Assembly (NCBI GenBank): GCA_020354005.1 | Contig: CP070637.1 | Coordinates: 2,182,633 to 2,240,279 of the forward strand | Reading direction: 5' to 3' | From: Ignavibacterium sp. | GTDB taxonomy: Bacteria > Bacteroidota > Ignavibacteria > Ignavibacteriales > Ignavibacteriaceae | DNA length: 57,647 nt | Part shown: positions 45,011 to 54,338 of the stretch, in pieces | Layout of the letters: every line of letters begins with the position of its first letter | Numbering within the stretch: the stretch's first letter is position 1 | Translations under genes and position numbers: made by a program | The notes under the pieces: model-generated | Seen by the model: only the letters and a program-made list of their open reading frames with translations | What the model was told of the DNA's origin: nothing | The model's database searches: none

Positions 45011-46366
45011 TTACAACGATAGGATATCATTATAAATTATGAATGCCATAAGGAGTAGTAAAATTACAAGCCCGGTATTCTGTATTGCAATTTTAATCCT
45101 GATGGGTATCTCTCTCTTAGCAATTCCTTCAATAATAATTATTAAAAGATGACCACCATCTAGAACTGGAAATGGCATTATGTTTATGATGGCTAAACTC
45201 AGGCTTAATAGTGCAAGGAAATATAAAAAGCTGGAAATACCAATGTCTGCAGTTTTTGCGGCATATTGTGCTATCTTAACAGGACCGCCAAAAGCTTTAC
45301 CAAACTCAACTTTACCTGTAAATACTTTACCAAGCATATTGAATGTAAGGTCAGTATATTTAACAATATCTGTCAAGCCTTTGTATATCGATTCAAAAAA
45401 TCCATATGAAGTATACTTAACATCGCCTTTAAACTGAGTTGCTATTGAAATACCTATCATACCATCTTTACCCGGAGTTACAGCCATTGTAAGTGTATCG
45501 ACATCCCTTACGACAGTAATTGGAATTTCGGTTTGCGGATTGCTCTTTATTATCTTTGTTACTTGATGGCGTGATAATACCGGAATGTTTTTAATAGATA
45601 GAAATATATCACCTGCTTGTAATCCTGCAGTCATTGCAGGAGCATCTTCCAAAACTTCACCAATTGAAGTTACTGTGCCCTCAGGCAGCAGGAAATCCCC
45701 TTGTGTTTCATAGTCCGGTATATTTGAACGGGTTACGAGCAGAGTTTTCGCAACACCGTTTCTTTCAATCAATACATTAACATCTTCACCCAGAGAGTTT
45801 ATAAATAGTTTTGCAACCAAATCTTCCCAATCACTTACGTTCTCACCATTAACTGCAAGAATTTTATCATTTGTTTCAAAACCTGCCGAGTTTGCTGCAC
45901 TGCCGGTTACAACTATCCCAATTGTGGTTGTGTTGAATACTGCTCTTTCCTCGAAGAAGTTGCCGCCCCAGAATATTATCCAGGCAAGCATAAAGTTCAT
46001 AAATACACCAGCGGTAATAACAAATATTTTTTGCCACATTGGTTTAGAACGGAATTCATATGGCTGTGCTTCTGTGCTCGCAAATTTTGTATCGAAGCTT
46101 TCATCTACCATACCCGCAATCTTAACATAACCACCTAGTGGCAGCATAGATATCCTGTAATCGGTATTTCCCTCTCCATCAAAATCCTTATCCAGGTCTC
46201 CAAATGTAAATCCGGTTTTCTTATTCCAGCCGAACAATCTTCTGCCGAATCCAATTGCAAAAACATCTACTCTCATACCACTCAATTTTGCTGCAGCAAA
46301 GTGACCGAATTCATGAATGAAGACCAGAATACCAATTGTAAGTGCAAAAAATATGATATAATCCAT
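45011..46366 (-). CDS. rseP: Site-2 metalloprotease RseP
   Basis: A 451-residue intramembrane zinc protease that cleaves anti-sigma factors or other membrane substrates. The active site is HEFGHFAAAKL (18-28) in the first helix and MPFPVLDGGHLL near the C-terminal end; two PDZ domains lie between (around 140-220 and 225-310, GSAANSAGFETNDKILAVNG and VLEDAPAMTAGLQAGDIFLS). Dxr is encoded 16 bases upstream on the same strand, the common dxr-rseP arrangement. The anti-sigma protein at 31383-32180 is a possible but unproven substrate. Confidence 0.94.
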   Translation of the reverse strand: MDYIIFFALTIGILVFIHEFGHFAAAKLSGMRVDVFAIGFGRRLFGWNKKTGFTFGDLDKDFDGEGNTDYRISMLPLGGYVKIAGMVDESFDTKFASTEAQPYEFRSKPMWQKIFVITAGVFMNFMLAWIIFWGGNFFEERAVFNTTTIGIVVTGSAANSAGFETNDKILAVNGENVSDWEDLVAKLFINSLGEDVNVLIERNGVAKTLLVTRSNIPDYETQGDFLLPEGTVTSIGEVLEDAPAMTAGLQAGDIFLSIKNIPVLSRHQVTKIIKSNPQTEIPITVVRDVDTLTMAVTPGKDGMIGISIATQFKGDVKYTSYGFFESIYKGLTDIVKYTDLTFNMLGKVFTGKVEFGKAFGGPVKIAQYAAKTADIGISSFLYFLALLSLSLAIINIMPFPVLDGGHLLIIIIEGIAKREIPIRIKIAIQNTGLVILLLLMAFIIYNDILSL

Positions 46367-46382
46367 TTAGGAGTTTTCCTTG

Positions 46383-47525
46383 TTAGTTTAAGTTTTTAAC
46401 AAATTTCCGGGTTTCCCTATCACAATCAAAAATCGTGTCAATATCCGACGACTTGTTATTTTCAATTTTCTCAAGTGCACTGCCTATAAGAGCAGGAATA
46501 CGTGAAAATTTGATCTCGCGATTTAAGAATCTTTCTACTGCAATTTCATTTGCAGCATTAATTACACATGGAGCATTACCTCCAATTTCCAGTGCATCAA
46601 ATGCTAATTTAAGGCATTCAAATTTATTCAGGTTTGGTTCAAAAAATTCCAACGTTCCAATATCCGGCAGATTGGTTCTTTCAAAATCATTCTCAAATCT
46701 TTCCGGGTAGGTTAGAGCATATTGAATAGGCAGCTTCATATCTGGTAAACCCATCTGTGCTTTAATCGAGCCATCAATAAACTGAACCATTGAGTGGATA
46801 ATCGATTGCGGATGAACAACCACTTCAATTTTATCCGTTGGAAGACCAAATAACCAATGTGCTTCGATTACTTCAAGTCCTTTATTCATCATCGTTGCGG
46901 AGTCAATTGAAATCTTATTACCCATTTCCCAGTTAGGATGATTAAGAGCTTCATCTACCGTTGCATTCTCAAAAGATGATTTATCCTTATTTAAAAATGG
47001 CCCACCTGAAGCAGTAAGTATAAGCTTTTCCACTTCGTTAATGCCTTCACCAACCATACACTGGAAAATCGCACTATGCTCGGAATCAACAGGAATTATT
47101 TGTGCACCGCTTTCTGCACAGTATTTATTTACAACCTCACCTGCAACTACAAGAGTTTCCTTATTTGCTAGTGCTATTCTTTTTCCCCGTTTAATTGCTT
47201 CCACGGTTGGTGCAAGTCCAGCGAACCCAACCAGAGCACCAACAAAAATATCGTACTCTGCTTCAATTGCAGCTGTAATCAAGCCGTCGTTTCCGGTTAA
47301 TAACCTACAGCCCGAAGGCAGATGCTCTTTAATTTTATTTGCTGGTTCTTCTTCTTTAACAACAACAAATTTGGGATTAAACTCGTTGATTTGCTTGAGC
47401 AGAAGATCCGAATTAGAATTTACGGTAAGTGCAGAAACAGCAAATTTATCAGAAAAGTTTCTTAATACATTAAGTGTATTTACACCAATCGAACCAGTAG
47501 AGCCTAAAATAAATATCTTTTTCAT
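46383..47525 (-). CDS. dxr: 1-deoxy-D-xylulose 5-phosphate reductoisomerase
   Basis: Dxr (IspC) makes 2-C-methyl-D-erythritol 4-phosphate, the first committed step of the MEP isoprenoid pathway. The 380-residue protein has the NADPH-binding start FILGSTGSIGVNTLNVL, LANKETLVVAG, VDSEHSAIFQC, the metal-site region LTASGGPFLN and NKGLEVIEAHWLF. The ATG at 47525 is used because homologues begin with this KKIFILGSTGSIG block and AAGGAT lies just upstream; an earlier start at 47576 adds 17 unsupported residues. Confidence 0.96.
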   Translation of the reverse strand: MKKIFILGSTGSIGVNTLNVLRNFSDKFAVSALTVNSNSDLLLKQINEFNPKFVVVKEEEPANKIKEHLPSGCRLLTGNDGLITAAIEAEYDIFVGALVGFAGLAPTVEAIKRGKRIALANKETLVVAGEVVNKYCAESGAQIIPVDSEHSAIFQCMVGEGINEVEKLILTASGGPFLNKDKSSFENATVDEALNHPNWEMGNKISIDSATMMNKGLEVIEAHWLFGLPTDKIEVVVHPQSIIHSMVQFIDGSIKAQMGLPDMKLPIQYALTYPERFENDFERTNLPDIGTLEFFEPNLNKFECLKLAFDALEIGGNAPCVINAANEIAVERFLNREIKFSRIPALIGSALEKIENNKSSDIDTIFDCDRETRKFVKNLN

Positions 47526-47694
47526 AATCCTTGAGATATAAACCTGTAACCTATTAAAGAATAGTTTTTTTATCAATGTAATAGCATTTGGAGCGCTATA
47601 GTTCTATTCTTTATATGGGAATAATATATTCAAAACAAATTCTACATCGTTATAATTCCCTTGAAACCTCGGCCATAATTACTATTTTTATAGT

Positions 47695-49539
47695 ATGTTA
47701 ATGCGATTATTACTTATATCAATTTTCGCCTCTATGCTGGTTTATGGCCAGAATACCAACCAGATGATGATGAAACTCTCACTGGCAGAAAGCTATGAGC
47801 GGGCAGGCGATTTGGCGAATGCAGCAAAGATTTATGAGGAACTTTATCAGCTTGAACCTAAAAACAACCTCTATTTTGAATCATTAAACCGTGTTTTTAT
47901 TGCGTTAAAGAATTATGCGGCATCTATAAGTTTAATCGAGACAGAAATAAAGAGCAGACCGAATGATATAAACCTCTATGGCCTGCTTGGCTCCACCTAT
48001 TATTTGCAAGGTAATGAAGAAAAAGCTTACGAGGTGTGGGATAAGCCATTTACTTTCTTGGAGCCAAACCCGGTTTTTTACAGGGTAATTGCAAACTATG
48101 CAGTGGAAAGACGTGCATTTGAAAAAGCAATTGATGTTTACAGCAAAGGAAAAGAAATTGCTGAGGATAAAACCATCTTTTCATATGATCTTGCTTTGCT
48201 CTATTCAATAACGATGCAGTTTGAAAAGGCAGCAGAGGAATACTGTTTTATTCTTATACTTAATCCGACACAGCTTGAGACTGTTGAAACAAAATTAGTC
48301 GCAACCACAAATAATCCAAATGCAATAAAACCGGCTATTAATGTTGTTGAGAAATATGCCAACGAAGATAATATTAGCGTTATTTACTTGTTAGCAAGAT
48401 TGTACATAGAAAACAAGGATTTTGAAAAAGCTTATGAGTTGTATCTTGAACTTGATAAAAATCAAAATAAACAAGGAATGGAACTTTATGGCTATGCAGA
48501 TTTTCTATACAGGGAAAATGAGTATAAACTATCCGGACAGGTTTATGAAAAGGTAATTGAACTGTATCCAAATACGCAGCTAATACCATCAGCAAAGTTG
48601 GGTTATGCAAAATCAATTGAAGCGATATTAATGGAGGAATATTCAAAAGAGCTGCCGGTTTGGAAACCTTATTTTGCATTAGAACCTTTTGAATCCGGTG
48701 ACGTTGATGTTGTAATAGAGGCGTTTACTGAAGTTGCCGAGCTGTACAATCATACAGAAGCTGCTTATGAAGCTTTGCTAAGAATAGGACTGTTAAAATT
48801 CTATCTGCAAAATAAACAGGAAGAAGCGAAAGATTACTTTAATAAAATAATTAATGAAGCATCACTATCAAAAAGTACTGTTTATGCATATACTGAACTG
48901 GGTGAGATAGCATTATTTAATGGGAACCTTATAGAAGCGGAAAGAAACTTTACTCAGATAACAGTTCTTGCAAAGGTAAGTGTTAATCAGGCAAACGATG
49001 CCAAATATAATTTGGCCCGAATAAAACTTTACCTTGGGGAACTCGCGCAGGCAAATGAATTACTCACGGAAGTAACGAAAGATTTGAAAGACAATAATGC
49101 AAATGATGCACTTGAATTCTCATTAATACTTAACGCAGCAAAGTTTGATTCGGCCAGTCTGATGATATTTGCTGAGGGTGAATTTTTAGCCGATCAGAAA
49201 AAGTTTGGTGAAGCGTCAGAAAAGTATGCTTTAATTGCAAATAATCAACAGGCATTTCTACTTCATTCCTTGGCATCTATCAAAATGGCAGAAATGGAAC
49301 TTGCGCAGGATAATTACACACAGGCTATTCAGTTGTTTGATGCGGTGGTTGAAGAGGGGGAAAAAAACATCTATGCTGACAAAGCCTTATATTTGTTGGG
49401 TAAAATTTACCAATATGGTGTGGGCGATAACACAAAAGCAGTAGAAATCTACGAAAAGCTTCTTGCTAAATTTCCGGCATCAATTTATCTTGATGAAGCC
49501 AGAAGCGAAATTATTAAATTAAGAGAAAAAGTTATTTAG
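47695..49539 (+). CDS. Exported tetratricopeptide-repeat protein
   Basis: A 614-residue protein with a signal peptide (MLMRLLLISIFASMLVYGQ) followed almost entirely by helical TPR-type repeats, for example SYERAGDLANAAKIYEELY and YADFLYRENEYKLSGQVYEK. Periplasmic TPR proteins act as scaffolds; no enzymatic motif is present. It lies ten bases upstream of clpX and is probably co-transcribed with it, an arrangement without an obvious functional reason. Confidence 0.85.
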   Translation: MLMRLLLISIFASMLVYGQNTNQMMMKLSLAESYERAGDLANAAKIYEELYQLEPKNNLYFESLNRVFIALKNYAASISLIETEIKSRPNDINLYGLLGSTYYLQGNEEKAYEVWDKPFTFLEPNPVFYRVIANYAVERRAFEKAIDVYSKGKEIAEDKTIFSYDLALLYSITMQFEKAAEEYCFILILNPTQLETVETKLVATTNNPNAIKPAINVVEKYANEDNISVIYLLARLYIENKDFEKAYELYLELDKNQNKQGMELYGYADFLYRENEYKLSGQVYEKVIELYPNTQLIPSAKLGYAKSIEAILMEEYSKELPVWKPYFALEPFESGDVDVVIEAFTEVAELYNHTEAAYEALLRIGLLKFYLQNKQEEAKDYFNKIINEASLSKSTVYAYTELGEIALFNGNLIEAERNFTQITVLAKVSVNQANDAKYNLARIKLYLGELAQANELLTEVTKDLKDNNANDALEFSLILNAAKFDSASLMIFAEGEFLADQKKFGEASEKYALIANNQQAFLLHSLASIKMAEMELAQDNYTQAIQLFDAVVEEGEKNIYADKALYLLGKIYQYGVGDNTKAVEIYEKLLAKFPASIYLDEARSEIIKLREKVI

Positions 49540-49549
49540 GTAAGAAACA

Positions 49550-50800
49550 ATGGCAAAGAAACAGAATCAGAAAATAGTTAAATGTTCTTTTTGCGGCAGG
49601 GATGGTAATGAAGTTGGTAGTATGATTGCCGGCCCCGATGTGTATATTTGTGATATTTGTATTTCAAGCAGTGTTGATATCTTAAAAAATAATCTTGCGG
49701 CTTATAATAATAAAAAGTCGATTGAGAAAACAAAGCACACACCCCACTCTTTAAAGATATCACTCGATGAATATGTGATTGGACAGGAAAGAGCAAAGAA
49801 GGTTCTTTCAGTTGCAGTGTATAATCATTATAAGAGAATAAACTCACGCTCCACATTTTTTGAATTGGATGATGTGGAAATTGAAAAAAGTAATATTCTT
49901 TTAATGGGGCCTACTGGTGTGGGAAAGACTCTTCTTGCACAGACTTTGGCAAAAATTCTTGATGTACCCTTTGCTATTGCTGATGCTACCACTCTTACCG
50001 AAGCAGGTTATGTTGGCGATGATGTTGAAACAGTATTGGTTCATCTGCTGCAGGCAGCAGACTATAATCTTGAAAGAGCACAAAAAGGAATAGTATATAT
50101 AGATGAAATTGATAAGATATCCCGTAAAAGTGAAAGCACCTCCATTACAAGGGATGTTTCAGGTGAAGGTGTTCAGCAGGCACTGCTAAAAATTCTTGAA
50201 GGAACAATTGCCGGCATTCCACCAAAAGGTGGAAGGAAACATCCTGAACAGAGTCTTATAAATCTTAATACAAAAAACATCTTGTTCATACTCGGTGGTG
50301 CCTTTTCCGGTATTGATAAAATAATTGCAACGAGAATTAATAAGAATAAGATGGGCTTCACATCCGATTTAAAAAAGCAGCAAACCGATGATGAATTGCT
50401 GAAGTTTATCCAGCCCGAAGACCTATTAAAATACGGCCTCATCCCGGAGTTGATTGGAAGAATACCCATAGTTGCACCGCTCCAATCACTTTCTGAAGAA
50501 GCAATGAAAAATATTCTTACCGAACCAAAGAATGCCATCTTAAAGCAATATAAAAAACTGTATATGATGGAAGGCATAGAACTCGAATTCGATCCGTTTG
50601 CTGTGGATGCAATAGTTAAAAGAGCAATGGAAAGAAAAACAGGTGCAAGAGCTCTCCGCTCAATTGTAGAAGATTTTATGCTGGATATTATGTACGATCT
50701 GCCGGAAAAAAAGAATATTCAGAAGTGTATAATTACAAAAGATGTTGTTGAGAAAGGGAAAGACCCATTGTTTGTTAAAGTTGACAAAAAATCCGCATAG
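49550..50800 (+). CDS. clpX: ATP-dependent Clp protease ATPase subunit ClpX
   Basis: ClpX unfolds proteins and feeds them to ClpP. The 416-residue protein has the N-terminal zinc-binding domain (Cys12, 15, 34, 37), Walker A GPTGVGKT (120-127), Walker [11 protein letters not shown] (182-191), the pore loop in [11 protein letters not shown] and the C-terminal sensor segment [14 protein letters not shown]. All are intact. The ClpP subunit is not encoded in this window. Confidence 0.97.
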   Translation: MAKKQNQKIVKCSFCGRDGNEVGSMIAGPDVYICDICISSSVDILKNNLAAYNNKKSIEKTKHTPHSLKISLDEYVIGQERAKKVLSVAVYNHYKRINSRSTFFELDDVEIEKSNILLMGPTGVGKTLLAQTLAKILDVPFAIADATTLTEAGYVGDDVETVLVHLLQAADYNLERAQKGIVYIDEIDKISRKSESTSITRDVSGEGVQQALLKILEGTIAGIPPKGGRKHPEQSLINLNTKNILFILGGAFSGIDKIIATRINKNKMGFTSDLKKQQTDDELLKFIQPEDLLKYGLIPELIGRIPIVAPLQSLSEEAMKNILTEPKNAILKQYKKLYMMEGIELEFDPFAVDAIVKRAMERKTGARALRSIVEDFMLDIMYDLPEKKNIQKCIITKDVVEKGKDPLFVKVDKKSA

Positions 50801-50834
50801 CAATTCCCCCACAAGTTATAAGCATTATTAACAA

Positions 50835-52103
50835 TTGATTTATTCAATTCTTCGAAATATTATTATCACCATCTGTTTGTTTTCCTCATTGGTATTTTCG
50901 CAATCCAAAATATTAATTTATATGGATCACAATCAGACTGACCATCTGAAAGCATACGGTATTACTTTTAATGCGTTGGTTAGCGGGATTAAAGCAGATT
51001 GGTTATTAAACTACCGTGGAGGCTCGTTCCTGCTTGATTATAATGATAAAATAGCTGCAGAGTGCAGGCTTGAAGGTGTTGCGTTTAACGAAGTATCATT
51101 TTCTGAGACAGCAGAAATATATGCGTTTGTGCAGAGTGATGAAAACAATATGGATGTAATAAGGTTAGAAAAGGCACCCAAGATTGCAGTGTACGTTCCT
51201 CCAAACTTTCAGCCGTGGGATGATGCAGTTACGCTTGCTCTTGAATATGCGCAGGTTCCTTATGATAAAATTTGGAATGATGAACTGCTCCGCGGTGAAC
51301 TGGATAACTACGACTGGCTTCATCTTCATCACGAAGATTTTACAGGGCAATACGGTAAGTTTTATGCAAGCTTCAGCAACGCACAATGGTATATTGATCA
51401 GCAAATACAATATGAACAGAATGCAAAGAATAACGGTTACTCGAAAGTAGCAGATATGATGAAGGATGTTGCCATTACTATTAAAAATTACGTTGGGCAG
51501 GGTGGCTTTTTATTTGCAATGTGTTCAGCAACTGACAGCTATGATATTGCGCTTGCGGCACACAACGTTGATATAGCTGCACAAATGTACGATGGCGATG
51601 CTGCTGACCAGGATGCAAAAGACAGATTAGATTACAATAACACGCTTGCATTTACAGATTTTGTATTAGAGATGAATCCGTATGTTTATGAATACAGCGA
51701 TATAGACATTCAACCCGTAGAGATCGGGAATTTTAATAACGACTACTTTACCTTGTTTGAGTTCTCTGCAAAGTACGATCCGGTACCAACAATGCTAACA
51801 CAGGATCACGTAAGTGTTGTGCGTGGATTTATGGGACAGACAACAATGTTTAGAAGAAACAGGATAAAGAATTCTGTTATAATACTGGCTGAAAGGGAAG
51901 GTACCGACCAGATAAAATATATCCACGGAAATTTTGGAAGGGGAACTTTTACATTTTATGCGGGTCACGATCCTGAAGATTATCAGCACGCTGTTGGTGA
52001 TCCTCCAACTGATTTGACACTTTACAAAAACTCACCGGGTTACCGCTTAATACTTAACAACATTCTATTCCCCGCAGCCACAAAGAAAAAGCAGAAGACC
52101 TGA
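50835..52103 (+). CDS. Exported protein of the 'asparagine synthetase B-like' family
   Basis: A 422-residue protein with a signal peptide (IIITICLFSSLVFSQS) and the opening KILIYMDHNQTDHLKAYGIT followed by LLNYRGGSFLLDY. From memory, related Bacteroidota proteins are often labelled asparagine synthetase B, but no Ntn glutaminase or PP-loop synthetase motif is seen, so that name is doubtful. A class-I-amidotransferase-like region (GGFLFAMCSATDSYDIALAA) is visible. The start is a TTG at 50835: a stop lies two codons upstream and the first ATG would remove the signal peptide. It lies 34 bases behind clpX. Confidence 0.75.
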   Translation: MIYSILRNIIITICLFSSLVFSQSKILIYMDHNQTDHLKAYGITFNALVSGIKADWLLNYRGGSFLLDYNDKIAAECRLEGVAFNEVSFSETAEIYAFVQSDENNMDVIRLEKAPKIAVYVPPNFQPWDDAVTLALEYAQVPYDKIWNDELLRGELDNYDWLHLHHEDFTGQYGKFYASFSNAQWYIDQQIQYEQNAKNNGYSKVADMMKDVAITIKNYVGQGGFLFAMCSATDSYDIALAAHNVDIAAQMYDGDAADQDAKDRLDYNNTLAFTDFVLEMNPYVYEYSDIDIQPVEIGNFNNDYFTLFEFSAKYDPVPTMLTQDHVSVVRGFMGQTTMFRRNRIKNSVIILAEREGTDQIKYIHGNFGRGTFTFYAGHDPEDYQHAVGDPPTDLTLYKNSPGYRLILNNILFPAATKKKQKT

Positions 52104-52120
52104 TCATTAATTCACTGCTC

Positions 52121-52138
52121 TCACGAACCACTTCGTGA
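52121..52138. repeat. TCACGAA-CCAC-TTCGTGA hairpin
   Basis: A hairpin with 7-bp arms and a four-base loop lies 17 bases behind the AsnB-like gene and is followed by CGGAGGACAAG, which is not T-rich. It looks like a small dispersed repeat more than a classical terminator. Confidence 0.5.
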
Positions 52139-52207
52139 CGGAGGACAAGATTTAAGGATTTATCAGTAACTTTATTTCAAAAAAATAATAGTTAGCACAT
52201 CTAAAGA

Positions 52208-52864
52208 ATGAAATTAATTAAAATCAAAAACAGCAATAAAGAAATAACCATTGGCAAAATAGTTTGTGTTGGTAGAAACTATGCAGAGCACACTATTGAG
52301 TTAGGTAATGAAATACCTGAAAAACCGGTAGTATTTATAAAACCAGCATCGGCAGTTATTTACTCAGGAGATACAATTAAATATCCAACATTTTCGGATG
52401 AGATGCATCACGAGGTTGAGTTAGTTTTACTGATTGGTGAAAATGTTAAAGATGTATCAGAATCGGTAGCAGAGAAATCTATTATTGGTTATGGTGTTGG
52501 GCTTGATATGACTTTGAGAGATATTCAATCAACATTAAAAAGCAAAGGGCATCCCTGGACTATTGCCAAATGCTTTGATACTTCTGCTGTATTATCAGAC
52601 TTTATAATGAAAGATGATATTAATCTCTCACTAGATGAAGAGATATATTTGAATGTTAATGATGAAGTTAGACAAAAAGATAAATTGAATAAGATGATAT
52701 TAAAACCAGTAGAATTAGTTCAGTATCTTTCTTCTTTAATGACGTTGGAGAAAGGAGATTTGGTTTTTACAGGTACACCAAAGGGAGTGGGAAAAGTAAA
52801 TAAGGGAGATGTGATTAATGCAGGATTTGAAGGAATAGGTGAGATAATGGTTAATGTTGAATGA
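52208..52864 (+). CDS. Fumarylacetoacetate hydrolase-family protein
   Basis: A 218-residue FAH-family enzyme. It shows IVCVGRNYAEHTIELGN, PVVFIKPASAVI, the metal ligands in HHEVELVLLIG and GYGVGLDMTLRD, and the loop KGHPWTIAKCFD. Family members act as acylpyruvases, oxaloacetate decarboxylases or hydratases of aromatic breakdown; short forms like this are mostly acylpyruvate hydrolases or oxaloacetate decarboxylases. No aromatic-degradation genes are nearby, so a housekeeping clean-up role is likely. Confidence 0.9.
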   Translation: MKLIKIKNSNKEITIGKIVCVGRNYAEHTIELGNEIPEKPVVFIKPASAVIYSGDTIKYPTFSDEMHHEVELVLLIGENVKDVSESVAEKSIIGYGVGLDMTLRDIQSTLKSKGHPWTIAKCFDTSAVLSDFIMKDDINLSLDEEIYLNVNDEVRQKDKLNKMILKPVELVQYLSSLMTLEKGDLVFTGTPKGVGKVNKGDVINAGFEGIGEIMVNVE

Positions 52865-52975
52865 GGAAATAACAATTTCCAAAATACAAATAACAAATAA
52901 TATTCAATTTCCAATTAATTAAAACTCTTTTATTTTAAAACTCATGTTGACTGTTTAGTTACTCGGTTATTAAAA

Positions 52976-53080
52976 AACCATTGAAACGGTTACTAAAATA
53001 AAGTTTCCTGTATTATTAGCCCACGACTTAAGTCGTGGGTTAATAAGAAAAAATAAAGAATGGCAACCGTTTTAACGGTT
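52976..53080. repeat. Composite three-hairpin repeat element
   Basis: Three structured units lie in line. AACCATTGAAACGGTT (52976-52991) and AACCGTTTTAACGGTT (53065-53080) are near copies of one 16-base unit; the second has 7-bp arms around TT. Between them the palindrome CCCACGACTTAAGTCGTGGG (53020-53039) is extended outwards to 53013-53046 with only one G-T mismatch. The whole resembles a REPIN-type element. It fills the convergent 313-base spacer between the FAH gene and ruvA. Confidence 0.8.
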
Positions 53081-53177
53081 TACAAAAGTAAGCGGGCAAC
53101 TTGAGTTTAAAAGTTATTGTTTAAACAGTTTGAGAATTGTGATTTGAGATTTACTTGAAATTTGTGATTTTAAAAAC

Positions 53178-53759
53178 CTATTTATTCAACTCGCTCAAAG
53201 CGTGTTTAATAACTTCTTCCAACGTTCGGTTATTGTTTGATGAAAGCACCTGTCTGACTACTTTTTCTGCGGTTGCGTGATTGTACCCCAGAGTGGTAAG
53301 TGCTGCAACAGCTTCCTGCTTTATCCCACGATGAACAAATGGTTCACCAACTGTTATTACATCTGCTACCTTAGATTTTAACTCCAGTATTAATCTCTCG
53401 GCGGTTTTTCTTCCAATGCCCGGGATGGAAACAATTCTTGAAACATCTCCAATTTCAATTGCTTCTTTTAAGTCGGATGTTTCAATACCGGAGAGCAAAC
53501 TAAGTGCTAATTTAGGTCCAATGCCGCTGATTGAAATTAAAAGTTCAAACATTTCTTTTTCGGCTTCGCTGTAAAAACCGTATAACGATATCGAATCATC
53601 TTTTACATTCGTATGAATATAAAGATTTACAGTGTCTTTCTCAGCAATTTTTTCAAACGTGTTTATAGATATATTTATATTATAACCAACACCGTTTACA
53701 TCCAATAGCAATTGTGTTGGCTTGGAAGAAATTATTTTACCGCTTAAATATCCTATCAT
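53178..53759 (-). CDS. ruvA: Holliday junction branch-migration protein RuvA
   Basis: RuvA binds the four-way junction and loads RuvB. The 193-residue protein starts MIGYLSGKIISSKPTQLLLD, has the OB-fold, two helix-hairpin-helix motifs (LLISISGIGPKLALSLLSG and VSIPGIGRKTAERLILEL) and the C-terminal RuvB-binding domain (QEAVAALTTLGYNHATAEKV). RuvB is not in the window. It is the last gene of the recJ-yebC-ruvC-ruvA run, 12 bases behind ruvC. Confidence 0.95.
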   Translation of the reverse strand: MIGYLSGKIISSKPTQLLLDVNGVGYNINISINTFEKIAEKDTVNLYIHTNVKDDSISLYGFYSEAEKEMFELLISISGIGPKLALSLLSGIETSDLKEAIEIGDVSRIVSIPGIGRKTAERLILELKSKVADVITVGEPFVHRGIKQEAVAALTTLGYNHATAEKVVRQVLSSNNNRTLEEVIKHALSELNK

Positions 53760-53771
53760 ATTTTAATTGGT

Positions 53772-54311
53772 TTATTCACTAATTACTCTTTCGGGAAATT
53801 CATCTGCAAACTGTTTCCAGTTTATGCTTTTCTTAGTTGGCGTTTTCATTCTGAATGCGTGACAAAGCGCGATTGCCAGAGCGTCAGTTTCATCGATTTT
53901 CATTTTTTCGTTATCAATAACCAGTAATGTTCTTATCATATAGCTCACCTGTTCTTTCGTAGCCGAACCTCTTCCAACAACAGACTTTTTTACTTCTCTT
54001 GGCGAATACTCACTTGTAGGAATATTATTATGACCCGCAGCCAATATTGAAACTCCTCTTGCGTATCCAATCTTCATAGCAGACTGGACATTCTTTCCGT
54101 AGAATGCTGTTTCAATAGCAAACTCATCCGGTTTATACGTTTTAATTAATTTATCCAAACTATCATAGATGATTCTGAGTCTTACGGGAATAGGACTTGA
54201 GGAAGAGAGATTGATTATACCACTGGCAATTTTTGTAAAGGCGTTGTTCTGATATTTTATTATCCCATAACCTGTTGCTCTGGTTCCGGGATCAATACCA
54301 AGTATAATCAT
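53772..54311 (-). CDS. ruvC: Crossover junction endodeoxyribonuclease RuvC
   Basis: RuvC resolves Holliday junctions. The 179-residue protein has all four acidic residues: Asp7 (LGIDPGTRATGYG), Glu67 (FAIETAFYGKN), Asp140 and Asp143 (KIDETDALAIALCHA). The C-terminus is slightly longer than in E. coli. It lies between yebC and ruvA, a very common order. Confidence 0.95.
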   Translation of the reverse strand: MIILGIDPGTRATGYGIIKYQNNAFTKIASGIINLSSSSPIPVRLRIIYDSLDKLIKTYKPDEFAIETAFYGKNVQSAMKIGYARGVSILAAGHNNIPTSEYSPREVKKSVVGRGSATKEQVSYMIRTLLVIDNEKMKIDETDALAIALCHAFRMKTPTKKSINWKQFADEFPERVISE

Positions 54312-54338
54312 AATAATAAACCGGGAAAGTAACTACAT

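Noticed and set aside
50835-52103. Asparagine synthetase function for the exported protein behind clpX
   Set aside because: No Ntn-type glutaminase Cys2 and no ATP-pyrophosphatase loop; the protein has a signal peptide, which does not suit a cytosolic synthetase.
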